Counted from the stretch's first letter, positions 25,153 through 33,145 are shown. The stretch: DNA of 64,000 nucleotides from Thermovirga lienii DSM 17291 (GCA_000233775.1 CP003096.1:372001-436000), one strand, 5' to 3'. Program-made: numbers and translations. The notes: a model not told the origin generated them from the letters alone.

Positions 25153-26070
25153 TTAATCTTCCTCTCTCATGAGCTCAAGGAGTTTGAGCTCCAAGACCTG
25201 GGAAGGATCGAAATCGTCAATTTGCAAGTAGTACTCGGCGCTCTGGATCAGCGCTGCGGCGGGTATCATACCGTATACTTCCGTGCCGTTTATGGTTACG
25301 CCCCACCTTGCAGCCTCCATCCGGATGAACTCCAATACCCTGTAGATGGCGGTCTTGTCGTAGTCAACGATGTTCATGCTGACCTGTACCAGGCCCTTTT
25401 CCTCCAAGGCCAAGCCTATGCCTTTCACTGCAGTGAATCCGCCACCTGAGGCTCTTACCCTCTTTGCTATGGTCTTTGCTATATTGACGTCGGTGGTGTT
25501 CAAGTTCACGTTGAAGGCTATGAGGAACTTCCTGGCGCCTATAACTGTGGCTCCAGCGGTTGGATGGAGCTTTGGCTCTCCCACATCGGGATGACGCTCT
25601 GGATTTGTTACTTCTTCCTTGAGAGCTTCGTACTGGCCTTTGCGGATGACCTCCAGGCGGGTCCTTTCGGGTCTGAGTGCCGCTTCTTCATAGTAGTAAA
25701 CGGGAATTTTCAGTTCGTTGTAATAGCGCTCTCCGAACTTTCTTGCCAACTCAACGCATTCTTCCATGGTTATGTTGCTTATAGGTGTGAAGGGTATAAC
25801 GTCTATGGCACCGATCCTTGGGTGGGCGCCCTGGTGGGTGTTCATGTCGATGTGCTGCATGGCTATCCTTGAAGCTTCCAGTACTGCATCGCATATGGGC
25901 TGGGGTTCGCCAGCGAGGCTGACTACGAGTCTGTTGTGATCCTCGTCAGCGCGGTAGTCAAAAAGGTAGCAACCTTTTTGTTTCTTGAAAGGTTCGACGA
26001 TTGCCTCGATTACGTCCTTTCTTCTTCCCTCACTGAAATTTGGTACGCACTCAATTAGCTGTTTTGCCAT
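25153..26070 (-). CDS. ftcD: Glutamate formimidoyltransferase
   Basis: Transfers the formimidoyl group from formimidoylglutamate to tetrahydrofolate, leaving glutamate. The 305-residue protein begins with the family block LIECVPNFSEGRRKDVIEAIV and contains HQGAHPRIGAIDVIPF and LHPTAGATVIGARKFLIAFNVNL. It corresponds only to the transferase part of the mammalian bifunctional protein; its partner cyclodeaminase is encoded two genes downstream. It follows the regulator gene by 34 bases. Confidence 0.94.
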   Translation of the reverse strand: MAKQLIECVPNFSEGRRKDVIEAIVEPFKKQKGCYLFDYRADEDHNRLVVSLAGEPQPICDAVLEASRIAMQHIDMNTHQGAHPRIGAIDVIPFTPISNITMEECVELARKFGERYYNELKIPVYYYEEAALRPERTRLEVIRKGQYEALKEEVTNPERHPDVGEPKLHPTAGATVIGARKFLIAFNVNLNTTDVNIAKTIAKRVRASGGGFTAVKGIGLALEEKGLVQVSMNIVDYDKTAIYRVLEFIRMEAARWGVTINGTEVYGMIPAAALIQSAEYYLQIDDFDPSQVLELKLLELMREED

Positions 26071-26104
26071 CTTGCTTACCTCCGTATCTTTATTTGTTGT
26101 TTTA

Positions 26105-26842
26105 TCAAAGGGAGGAGCCTATGTTTCGAGCTGCCTCCTTCACCATTTCCGCTATTTCTTCTTCCTGTCCTTCAAAGCTGTTAGCAAGGCCAGCTACGCC
26201 TATTTGAGCCACGAAGTTGCCCCTGCGGTCGAAGATGGGGGCGCTTATGTCTCCTGCGTGGGGTATCCATTCTTCCCGGCTTGAGGCATATCCTTTTCGG
26301 CGGATTTCCTCCAGCTGTGCTAGGAGTTTCTGTTTGTCAACTTCAGGGGGGATGATTTCTGCGAGAATTCTATTTCTAATGTGCTCGTTACAGAAGGCCA
26401 ACAGGACCTTCCCTGATGCTCCAGCATGCAGCGGGATGGCCATTCCTTTGTGGGCTACGTACTTTACTGGATGGGGAGGCTCAACGCTGTGAATGCAAAG
26501 CCCTACGCTTCCCTCAAGGACGGACATGAGGCAGGTTTTGTTGGTTTGCCTTACGAGGTGCTCCATTTGTTTTTGGGCTTTCTCTATGAGTTCCTGGTAG
26601 AAAAAGGCGCGATTGTTCAAAAGGAAAAATCGTATGCCCGGTCTGAAGCTTCCGCTTGCTGGGTCCTTGTAGACCCATTCCTGTCTTTCCAGGGAGGTCA
26701 AAATACGGTGTAGGGTGCTCTTTGGTACCCCCGTTAGCCGCTCCAACTCCCTCAAGCTGTAGGTAGCCCTGTCCCGGCAGAGCACTTCCATGACGCGGGT
26801 TATCTTTTCAACGTGGTCCATCTTTTTCGTCAGAGTCTCCAT
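26105..26842 (-). CDS. IclR-family regulator of the histidine-utilisation operon
   Basis: DNA-binding regulator of 245 residues: N-terminal winged helix (ITRVMEVLCRDRATYSLRELERLTGVPKSTLHRIL) and C-terminal IclR effector domain (GMAIPLHAGASGKVLLAF; GYASSREEWIPHAGDISAPIFD). The ATG at 26842, with GGGAGG six bases upstream, is preferred over a start nine codons earlier that would lie inside the operator. It is the first gene of the hut run, with a promoter and a perfect palindrome just upstream, so autoregulation with control of the whole operon is the simplest reading. The inducer is probably a histidine catabolite, by inference only. Confidence 0.9.
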   Translation of the reverse strand: METLTKKMDHVEKITRVMEVLCRDRATYSLRELERLTGVPKSTLHRILTSLERQEWVYKDPASGSFRPGIRFFLLNNRAFFYQELIEKAQKQMEHLVRQTNKTCLMSVLEGSVGLCIHSVEPPHPVKYVAHKGMAIPLHAGASGKVLLAFCNEHIRNRILAEIIPPEVDKQKLLAQLEEIRRKGYASSREEWIPHAGDISAPIFDRRGNFVAQIGVAGLANSFEGQEEEIAEMVKEAARNIGSSL

Positions 26843-26859
26843 AACTGCCTCCCAAAAAC

Positions 26860-26876
26860 TGGGACACATTGTCCCA
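26860..26876. promoter_or_regulatory. Palindromic operator upstream of iclR-hut
   Basis: Perfect 7-3-7 inverted repeat TGGGACA-CAT-TGTCCCA, 17 bases upstream of the iclR start codon and just downstream of the predicted transcription start. The position suits repression by the IclR protein itself. Confidence 0.7.
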
Positions 26877-26890
26877 TAAGTGCAAATATA

Positions 26891-26919
26891 AAGTTACACC
26901 AACCGCTAAAAGGTGTCAA
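26891..26919 (-). promoter_or_regulatory. Sigma-70 promoter of the iclR-hut operon
   Basis: On the minus strand a perfect -35 TTGACA (26919-26914) is followed after 17 bases by TAACTT (26896-26891). The predicted start near 26884 lies about 40 bases before the iclR ATG and immediately upstream of the palindromic operator. Confidence 0.6.
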
Positions 26920-26974
26920 TATAGCTTTCGTTTGTAAATTGGTTTATTCTTATCTATAAAGGAGGTGTTACACC

Positions 26975-27763
26975 TTGGAAGGTACAGCAAAAGTTAGTGT
27001 ATTGGCTTCTGTGCTCGAAGGTGGCATTGGAAGGGTAACGCTGAACAGACCTGAGAGCATGAACACCTTCACCTTGGAGTTGGCTCAAGAGCTGAATGAT
27101 GCTCTTTGGGCGATGGAGGAGGATGAAAGGGTAAAGGTCGTTGTATTGGACGCGGCGGGGAAACATTTTTCTACGGGTATAGATTTGAAGGAGTTTCTTG
27201 CCCAAGAACGGCACGAGTTGAGGGAGTTTCTCAGGATTATGGATCAGCATAACTTCACCCTTTTCAGGATGGCCAAACCGGTTGTTGCAGCTGTTCAGGG
27301 GTATGCCCTTGCCAACGGCACAGGTTTGGCCTTGGCGTGCGATTTCATTATAGCGGCTGACAACGCCGTTTTCGGTACCACTGCGGTGAACGTGGGATTG
27401 ATATGCCTTGAACCGGGATACCAGCTTTCTAGGTGGATAGGTCCCAAGAGGGCTTTGCAGTACGTTCTGACGGGAGAGTTCATTCCTGCTTGTAAGGCCC
27501 ATGAAATGGGGGTCGTCTGGAAGGTCGTTCCACAGGAAGCTTTGTTGGAGGAGGCAATGAGCTTTGCGCGAACTCTTGCGGAGAAAAGCCCCCTTGCTGT
27601 CAGAACCGGTAAAAGGTCCTTACAGCAGATGGAAGGTCTACCCTTGGAGAGGGCCATAGAGTTTGCCGGCGAAAGGTTTGCGGCCTTAGGGCTTTCGGAG
27701 GACGCTAAAGAAGGCCTGGCTGCCTTTCTGCAGAAAAGAAAGCCGGTGTGGAAAGAAAGATAG
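26975..27763 (+). CDS. Enoyl-CoA hydratase/isomerase family protein
   Basis: Crotonase-fold enzyme of 262 residues. The first oxyanion-hole segment is AAGKHFSTGIDLKEF and the second is AVQGYALANGTGLALACDFIIAADNA. Catalytic glutamates of true hydratases would fall near GTTAVNVGLICLEPGYQ; the match is not exact enough to separate hydratase from isomerase. Translation starts at TTG seven bases after a strong AAGGAGGTG. It is divergent from iclR and shares its upstream region, so the operator could affect it too. It ends against the decayed PAS gene on the opposite strand. Confidence 0.87.
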   Translation: MEGTAKVSVLASVLEGGIGRVTLNRPESMNTFTLELAQELNDALWAMEEDERVKVVVLDAAGKHFSTGIDLKEFLAQERHELREFLRIMDQHNFTLFRMAKPVVAAVQGYALANGTGLALACDFIIAADNAVFGTTAVNVGLICLEPGYQLSRWIGPKRALQYVLTGEFIPACKAHEMGVVWKVVPQEALLEEAMSFARTLAEKSPLAVRTGKRSLQQMEGLPLERAIEFAGERFAALGLSEDAKEGLAAFLQKRKPVWKER

Positions 27764-28003
27764 ACTTGATGTGCGAGGCTCATTTGCTTTTTTGGCCTCT
27801 TTTTCTAAAATGGCAGTATCCTTGACGTAGATTAAGCTTTTCACGTTGTTACCCAACATTTCTTCTTCTGTGTAGCCTAGGATTTTATGAATGCTTTGAG
27901 ATGTCTTTATTATCCGTAGATCCTCATCAAAGACTATTATGGCGTCCGTGGAGGTCTCAAATATTTTGTCAAATAATAAACTTTTTTGGTTCATGTCTCT
28001 CAT
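27764..28003 (-). pseudogene. Truncated PAS-domain gene
   Basis: The first 75 or so codons encode a recognisable PAS domain (FDKIFETSTDAIIVFDEDLR, then ILGYTEEEMLGNNVKSLIY), as found at the N-terminus of sensor or sigma-54-type regulators. After about KEAKKA the similarity ends and the frame simply runs on antisense into the 3' end of the enoyl-CoA hydratase gene. No further domain follows, so the rest of the gene has been deleted. It lies just downstream of another gene relic on the same strand. Confidence 0.7.
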
Positions 28004-28023
28004 TGTTGATCGTCATCCGCCCT

Positions 28024-28143
28024 TTATCTAGCTAACCAGCCGCCATCCACGCATAATATGCGGTCGTTGATGTAGTCGGAGGTACATGATTCCAGGAAGA
28101 CCGTGGCTGTTTCTCTAACTAGTTTGAATGCCTCTAAAATCAA
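28024..28143 (-). pseudogene. C-terminal relic of a short-chain dehydrogenase
   Basis: About 39 codons ending in a stop translate as LEAFKLVRETATVFLESCTS then DYINDRILCVDGGWLAR, which is the typical end of a short-chain dehydrogenase/reductase (Y-I-x-D/G-x-x-L-x-VDGGW). An in-frame stop (TAA) lies immediately upstream and no start or cofactor-binding region exists nearby, so only the 3' end survives. Confidence 0.7.
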
Positions 28144-28283
28144 TTAAAGTCCACCGCCAATTTAGAGTTTAAAGACAGATAGAAAGGTACACTTTTTAAA
28201 ACATTTGCTGTTATAGCGTCCGCAGAATACTATCAAAAGTATAAAGATCTTGCAATCCTTTAGTGCTTGTATTGTATGGGATA

Positions 28284-28312
28284 TTGACAGAAAACCCGAC
28301 AGGAAGTACGCT
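28284..28312 (+). promoter_or_regulatory. Candidate promoter for the acyltransferase operon
   Basis: Perfect -35 TTGACA (28284-28289), 17-base spacer, and TACGCT (28307-28312) as a weak -10. It lies about 90 bases upstream of the first gene of the plus-strand run. The rest of the 28144-28404 gap shows no gene. Confidence 0.4.
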
Positions 28313-28404
28313 ATTTGGGTAAAGTAATAAATGGCAACAGGAACGTTTTTTGAAGGAGGGGTTTTGGTTGTACTTTGCTCGACCTACTTAGGGAGGTGAG
28401 CTTG

Positions 28405-28797
28405 ATGGCAAGCAGGATGACCACAGGGGGAAGGTCCTACGTGGTAGCCAGAAACTCTGCAAAGGGAGATTTCGAGCTCGTAAGTAGGATGAAGTACCCT
28501 TACGTAATCATAGAAGGTAAAAGGCCTCTATTGAGGCTGGTGAAGTTCGTAGATTTCATGTCAAGCACTCCCGATCCGGTGGAGAACGGTTTCTTTGTGG
28601 CGTGCTCCCGCCCATACGAAGGGGAGAACATAACCTACGAGGGTTACGCCTCGGTCATAGTCGAAGTTATGGACTACGTGAAAAAATCTGGTCTCCGGTG
28701 TTGTATAATTTTCTCGTCCTCGGCCTGTGTTTATGTCCATCCTGATGAAACTATAGAAGCCTCTGTTACTCCAGATGAATACATAGACCTTGTATAA
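28405..28797 (+). CDS. Uncharacterised 130-residue protein upstream of the acyltransferase
   Basis: Predicted soluble protein with no family I recognise. It starts with the ATG at 28405 following GGGAGGTGA at a good distance. The sequence is compact and alpha/beta-like: basic N-terminus (ASRMTTGGRSYVVARNS), then KYPYVIIEGKRPLLRLVKFVDF, then VIVEVMDYVKKSGLRCCIIFSSSACVYVHPDE. Two adjacent cysteines sit in a hydrophobic strand. The stop is 25 bases before the acyltransferase start, so the two are probably translated from one mRNA and may work together. Confidence 0.75.
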   Translation: MASRMTTGGRSYVVARNSAKGDFELVSRMKYPYVIIEGKRPLLRLVKFVDFMSSTPDPVENGFFVACSRPYEGENITYEGYASVIVEVMDYVKKSGLRCCIIFSSSACVYVHPDETIEASVTPDEYIDLV

Positions 28798-28822
28798 ATC
28801 TACATAGGAGGGTGCAGAGAAG

Positions 28823-30592
28823 ATGCAAAATATACCAAAGTTGCCGGTACCGCCTCTGGAAGAGACGGCAAGGAGGTACTTGTCGTGGATTGCACCTTTT
28901 GTGGATTCGAGCGTTCTGAAGGAAGCAGAAGAATGTGTGGAGGAGCTTCTGTCGGAAAACGGAGCAGGGATATTCCTTCAGCGTAAATTGGAGGATTTTT
29001 CGCAAAGGGAAGACGTGGCCAATTGGCTCGAACCCTTCTGGATAGAGGCGTACCTTTCTGAGAGACGTTCCCTCCCTCTTTACAGCAACAACGTGTTCTA
29101 TAAGCTAGCCCTGCCTCCAACTTCGAACGAGAAAGAAAAAATATGGCGAGCGGCTAGCTTATGTCACTGGGCAGGAAGATTTTACAACCTCGTAATGCAA
29201 GATGAGCTGGAGCCTGAATGGGACCATGGCCAAAGGTTGTGCATGTCTCAGTACAAGAAGCTTTTCGGCACCACCAGGATACCCCGAAAGTCCATTGATG
29301 AGATAGTTAGTATCTGCGATGGAGAAGGAAGCGCTGTATCTAGGCATATAACGGTCATACGCGAAGGGTGTATGGCCTTTGTGGATATATTGGACGAAAA
29401 TGGCGAAGTTTTTCCCGTGGAAAGACTTGCCAGCGGCTTTATGCATATCCTGAAAAACATAAACCATAGGGAGGGCATAATTGGGGCGGGGGTTTTCACT
29501 GCCCTTCCCAGAGAAGAGTGGGCTTCTATATGGGAGATCCTTGAAAGGGAAGAGCTGAACCGACATACGTTAAATAAGCTAAAGTCTTCCCTGTTTGTTT
29601 TGTCCTTTGATGATGCTTCACCACGAACGTTGGAGGATTTCACCATCAAGGGACTTGTGGGCTCAGGTAGAAACAGGTGGTGTGACAAATCCTTGGATAT
29701 TATCGTATTCGAGGATGGTCAGGTGGGTTTGACCATGGAACACACCTATCTTGATGGATCTGTTGTGGTAAGGCTCTGCTCCTATTTGGTCTCCAACGTC
29801 AAGAAGGAACAGGTTGGTTACTTCGGTGCGGAAGATTGTTTGCCTTGGGAGAAAGGTGTGTTACTTGGAGACGAGGAGTTGGAGGGAAAGCTGGCCGAGG
29901 CCGAAAAATGGCTTGAATCAGCCAAGGCAAAGAGCTTTTTTCGAGTAGTGGAGCAAGAGGATATAGGGAGGACTTCTCTGCGCCTCAAAGGAATAACTCC
30001 CGATGCCTTTTGCCAGATGACCTTACAGTTGGCTCAGTACAAAGCAATGGGCAAGTTCGTCAACTCCTATGAGACCATAATGATGCGCCACTACCACCAC
30101 GGCAGGACGGAGGCCCTAAGGGCCGTTACATTCGAATCCAAGGAGTTTGTGAGGACCATGCTGGATAAGCTCTCCTCGCCCAATAAAAAATGGGAAGCCT
30201 ACATAAGGGCTCAAAAGAAGCACAAGATGCGTATCGCCCTGTGCAAGTCTGCAAAAGGAGTGGAAAGGCACCTTTTCGGATTAAAAAGCATTTATGACCA
30301 CGGCGACATGTTCGGGGTGACACTAAAGAGTCCTCCGTCTTTGTTTGAATCCAGGTCGTGGAAGATCTTGAATCACTCAACTATCGCTACAAGCACAAGC
30401 AGTCCCGATGGCTTGGAATTGGTATGCTATGGTCCAGTGGTGGAGGATGGATTCGGTGGAAGGTATTTAGTCTTCGATGATAAGGTCTTTTTCTGTTTGA
30501 GTGCTCGAAAAGAACAGGCCGAGACGCTGGAAATTCTTTCGAAGAGCCTTATGGAGGCCATAATCATGACGTACAGAATTGCAAACTTATAG
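28823..30592 (+). CDS. Carnitine/choline O-acyltransferase family protein
   Basis: A 589-residue protein with the full architecture of carnitine acyltransferases, which move acyl groups between CoA and carnitine or choline. It begins with the family block LPKLPVP-type LEETARRYL and has CMSQYKKLFGTTRIP and NRWCDKSLDIIVFEDG. The putative catalytic histidine is 307 in TMEHTYLDG, followed by the ETIMMRHYHHGRTEALRA substrate region and the ATSTSSPDGLELVCYGPVV segment. It has no targeting sequence and should be cytosolic. Such enzymes are common in eukaryotes and uncommon in bacteria, so acquisition or a special acyl-carrier role is possible. It lies between an unknown small gene and a DMT transporter gene. 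Confidence 0.88.
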   Translation: MQNIPKLPVPPLEETARRYLSWIAPFVDSSVLKEAEECVEELLSENGAGIFLQRKLEDFSQREDVANWLEPFWIEAYLSERRSLPLYSNNVFYKLALPPTSNEKEKIWRAASLCHWAGRFYNLVMQDELEPEWDHGQRLCMSQYKKLFGTTRIPRKSIDEIVSICDGEGSAVSRHITVIREGCMAFVDILDENGEVFPVERLASGFMHILKNINHREGIIGAGVFTALPREEWASIWEILEREELNRHTLNKLKSSLFVLSFDDASPRTLEDFTIKGLVGSGRNRWCDKSLDIIVFEDGQVGLTMEHTYLDGSVVVRLCSYLVSNVKKEQVGYFGAEDCLPWEKGVLLGDEELEGKLAEAEKWLESAKAKSFFRVVEQEDIGRTSLRLKGITPDAFCQMTLQLAQYKAMGKFVNSYETIMMRHYHHGRTEALRAVTFESKEFVRTMLDKLSSPNKKWEAYIRAQKKHKMRIALCKSAKGVERHLFGLKSIYDHGDMFGVTLKSPPSLFESRSWKILNHSTIATSTSSPDGLELVCYGPVVEDGFGGRYLVFDDKVFFCLSARKEQAETLEILSKSLMEAIIMTYRIANL

Positions 30593-30661
30593 CAGTTTAG
30601 TTTTTCTCCCCTCTGGCGTAAAACCAGTGATGGTGTACAATGAAGAGGTCAGGGGGGTGAA

Positions 30662-31582
30662 ATGTTGTATATCTTAGGGCTTCTGCTTGCTGTTTTTGCC
30701 TCTGCCCTTTGGGGGACCACAGGGCCCTTTTTCCGGATAGCTGGTCAGTGGGGATTGGACGTCATAACGGTCAACTTCGTAAGGTATGCCGTATGCTCTT
30801 TGGCGCTGTTGTTTTTCGTCAAAAAAGGAAACACAAAGTCATGGGATTGGAAAAGTCCTCTTTTCATCCTCGGTTCTTCTGGTATGCTCTTGAGCAGTTT
30901 AGGGCTCAACGTGGCCTTCATGAGGATATCTATAGGACTTTCCATGGTCATATATTACAGTGCTCCTTGTTGGGTGATGTTGGGAAGCTGGCTTTTTTGG
31001 CGCCATAAGGTCACGATGGTTCAGGTTGTCGCTTTCTTCATGGCTTTGCTTGGTATTTGGAAGGCCTTAGGTGGGGCCCAAGCTCAAGGCACGTTGGACC
31101 TTGTAGGAGTGGCAGCTGCTTTGTTGGCGGCCATGGGGTATGCTACCTATGTCTTGAACGGGCACTTTGGACCAGGTAGGAACGATAGATTGGGCATGTA
31201 TGCCAGGACCTTCTTTGTGGCCACGGCCATAATGACGGCCTTGGCCATTTATTCTGGCAATTTGGGAGTTTTACTTGGTATTCCTCTGAGGGCTTGGCTG
31301 GTGCTCTTTTATCTTGCGGTGTTTTGTACACTCATTCCTTATGGCCTTTTCATTCTGTCCTTGAGGTTCATATCTGGCAATGCTGCTTCCATAGCAACCA
31401 TGAGCGAAGTTCCCTTCTCCATGATGTGGGCCTTCTTTATTTTATCTGAAGTGCCTGAAACTTCAGCAGTTGTAGGTGGTGCCATAGTGCTTTCAGGGGT
31501 GGCGTTGATGTCTCTTGAGCGTAAGCCGAGGAGAAGCTCTTTGGGGAAAAAGGGGGAGAGGGGTTCCTCTCCCGCAGAATGA
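30662..31582 (+). CDS. EamA/DMT-family transporter
   Basis: Ten-helix drug/metabolite transporter of 306 residues made of two EamA repeats (first from LLLAVFASALWGTTGPFF, second from DLVGVAAALLAAMGYATYVL). These proteins usually export metabolites or amino acids; the substrate is not known. AGGGGGGTGAA precedes the ATG. It lies 69 bases after the acyltransferase gene on the same strand, so export or import of a carnitine- or choline-like product is a possibility but unproved. It converges on paaK with a seven-base gap. Confidence 0.85.
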   Translation: MLYILGLLLAVFASALWGTTGPFFRIAGQWGLDVITVNFVRYAVCSLALLFFVKKGNTKSWDWKSPLFILGSSGMLLSSLGLNVAFMRISIGLSMVIYYSAPCWVMLGSWLFWRHKVTMVQVVAFFMALLGIWKALGGAQAQGTLDLVGVAAALLAAMGYATYVLNGHFGPGRNDRLGMYARTFFVATAIMTALAIYSGNLGVLLGIPLRAWLVLFYLAVFCTLIPYGLFILSLRFISGNAASIATMSEVPFSMMWAFFILSEVPETSAVVGGAIVLSGVALMSLERKPRRSSLGKKGERGSSPAE

Positions 31583-31589
31583 GTCCCCC

Positions 31590-32825
31590 TCAGATGGCGC
31601 TTCTTATCCGTTGTGACTTCCCCTCGCTTCTTTCTATGGTTCCAGGGGGAAGAAGGTGAAGCTCCACTCTTATGCCCAATATGTTGTGAAGGTTGGACAA
31701 GGCCTTGGCTTTAAGTCTTTCTTCAGCCTCAGGGGAAAGGTGTTCTAACATCTCAGAGTAGACGTGAAGGTCCTTATGTCCTTCCTTGCCAACTACTTCA
31801 AGGTAGTAATGGCAGGAAAGTCCCGGTGTCCTGCCCAGGGCCGTTTCCACTTGTGTCGGGAAGACGTTCACTCCCCTTATTATCAACATTTGGTCTGATC
31901 TGCCTCTTATTCGGGCTATTCTGGCTCCTGAGTCGCCACAGCTGCACTTTCCAGGGAGGATCCTTGTTATATCTCTTGTCCTGTAGCGTATTATAGGCAG
32001 GGCCTCTTTTGTCAGAGTGGTTATAACCAGCTCTCCTTCTTTTCCTTCCTCAACAGGTCTTCCGGTGTCGGGGTCTATTATCTCCGCGATGAAAAAGTCC
32101 TGGGCTAGGTGAAGACCCTCTTTTGCAGGACATTCCATGGCGACGCCGGGGCCCATTATTTCCGAAAGCCCATACACGTCAAGGGCAGTAATTCCAAGGC
32201 CCTCCTCGAGGGTGTGCCTCATCGTTTCAGACCATGGCTCCGCACCGAATATACCGAGGCGAAGCTTTAGGTTCCGTTTTTTCTGACTTAACATCTCGGA
32301 AAGTTTCAGGGCATAGGAAGGGGTGCACGCCAAAACCGTGGTTCCCAGGTCTTCCATGAGCATGAGCTGCCTTTCTGAAAATCCCCCTGAAGCTGGTATT
32401 ACAGCGCATCCAAGCTCTTCTGCCCCATAATGCAGCCCCAACCCGCCAGTGAAAAGCCCGTATCCGTAAGCTACTTGTACTACGTCTTCACTTCTGACGC
32501 CCGCCCTGGAAAGACATGATGCCATGGCGCTGGTCCAGGTTTTTATGTCCTTTCGGGTGTATGCTACTACCGTAGGTTTCCCGGTGGTCCCAGAGGATGC
32601 ATGAAATCTCACGATCTTCTTTCTATCGCACGCAATAAGGCCCATAGGATAAGTGTCTCTCAGGTCCTCTTTCGTCGTGAACGGCAATTTCCTAAGGTCA
32701 TCCAGGGAGGATATGTCTTCTGGGGTTACGCCTACGTCCTCCATTTTTGCCCTGTAGTGGGGGACCCTTTCCCATACTCTCCTTATCAGCTCTTTGAGTT
32801 CCTTGGTCTTTCTGCCTTCTTTCAT
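31590..32825 (-). CDS. paaK: Phenylacetate-CoA ligase family enzyme
   Basis: AMP-forming arylacetate-CoA ligase of 411 residues. The adenylate-binding loop is RFHASSGTTGKPT; further motifs are DVYGLSEIMGPGVA and the C-terminal RIRGRSDQMLIIRGVNVFP. In amino-acid-fermenting anaerobes these enzymes activate or recover CoA from phenylacetate, indoleacetate or hydroxyphenylacetate formed from aromatic amino acids. The exact acid is not determined here. The leader of about 220 bases contains a promoter, a structured segment and a strong terminator, so expression is probably controlled by attenuation. Confidence 0.92.
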   Translation of the reverse strand: MKEGRKTKELKELIRRVWERVPHYRAKMEDVGVTPEDISSLDDLRKLPFTTKEDLRDTYPMGLIACDRKKIVRFHASSGTTGKPTVVAYTRKDIKTWTSAMASCLSRAGVRSEDVVQVAYGYGLFTGGLGLHYGAEELGCAVIPASGGFSERQLMLMEDLGTTVLACTPSYALKLSEMLSQKKRNLKLRLGIFGAEPWSETMRHTLEEGLGITALDVYGLSEIMGPGVAMECPAKEGLHLAQDFFIAEIIDPDTGRPVEEGKEGELVITTLTKEALPIIRYRTRDITRILPGKCSCGDSGARIARIRGRSDQMLIIRGVNVFPTQVETALGRTPGLSCHYYLEVVGKEGHKDLHVYSEMLEHLSPEAEERLKAKALSNLHNILGIRVELHLLPPGTIERSEGKSQRIRSAI

Positions 32826-32858
32826 ATTTATCTCCTCCTCAAGGTCATTTGCAAGTAT

Positions 32859-32890
32859 AAAAAAAAGGCCCCCACCTTTCTGTGGGGGCC
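32859..32890 (-). terminator. Strong intrinsic terminator in the paaK leader
   Basis: On the minus strand GGCCCCCAC (32890-32882) pairs perfectly with GTGGGGGCC (32875-32867) over a six-base loop and is followed directly by eight U residues. It lies 33 bases upstream of the paaK start codon and about 160 bases after the predicted promoter, so it must be read through for paaK expression. Confidence 0.9.
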
Positions 32891-32891
32891 C

Positions 32892-32950
32892 TCAGTTCGC
32901 CTGTGTCCAGCGCCTAACTGGCACCGGTCCTGCGAACGGGACCCGCGCCG
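32892..32950 (-). ncRNA. Candidate structured regulatory RNA in the paaK leader
   Basis: Immediately before the terminator on the minus strand lies a GC-rich segment in an AT-rich surrounding. It contains a hairpin GGCGC-GGTCC...GGACC-GTGCC whose loop holds GTTCGC (32937-32932). A downstream GCGAAC (32900-32895) can pair with this loop as a pseudoknot, or alternatively its AACTG can pair with CAGTT (32920-32916). Two mutually exclusive pairings next to a terminator are the expected layout of a riboswitch. I cannot match it to a known class. Confidence 0.55.
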
Positions 32951-33055
32951 GTAAAAAAGAAAAAGAAGCTGCAAGCGCTGCTTATATTTATGTTTACTTC
33001 CGGAGTATGCATTATACCTTCCTCCAAATGTTGTATGCTTTATGTCGTTGGAGGG

Positions 33056-33085
33056 TTTATACCACTCTTCTTGCTATCTTGTCAA
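33056..33085 (-). promoter_or_regulatory. Sigma-70 promoter of the paaK leader transcript
   Basis: On the minus strand a perfect TTGACA (33085-33080), an 18-base spacer and TATAAA (33061-33056). It gives a leader of about 225 bases. A second TATAAT (33016-33011) lacks a convincing -35. Confidence 0.65.
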
Positions 33086-33145
33086 TCCCTTTTTTGGGTC
33101 AGATACTGTATTGAAAGTCAAGGGTTTTGATCTATAGATTTGTTT

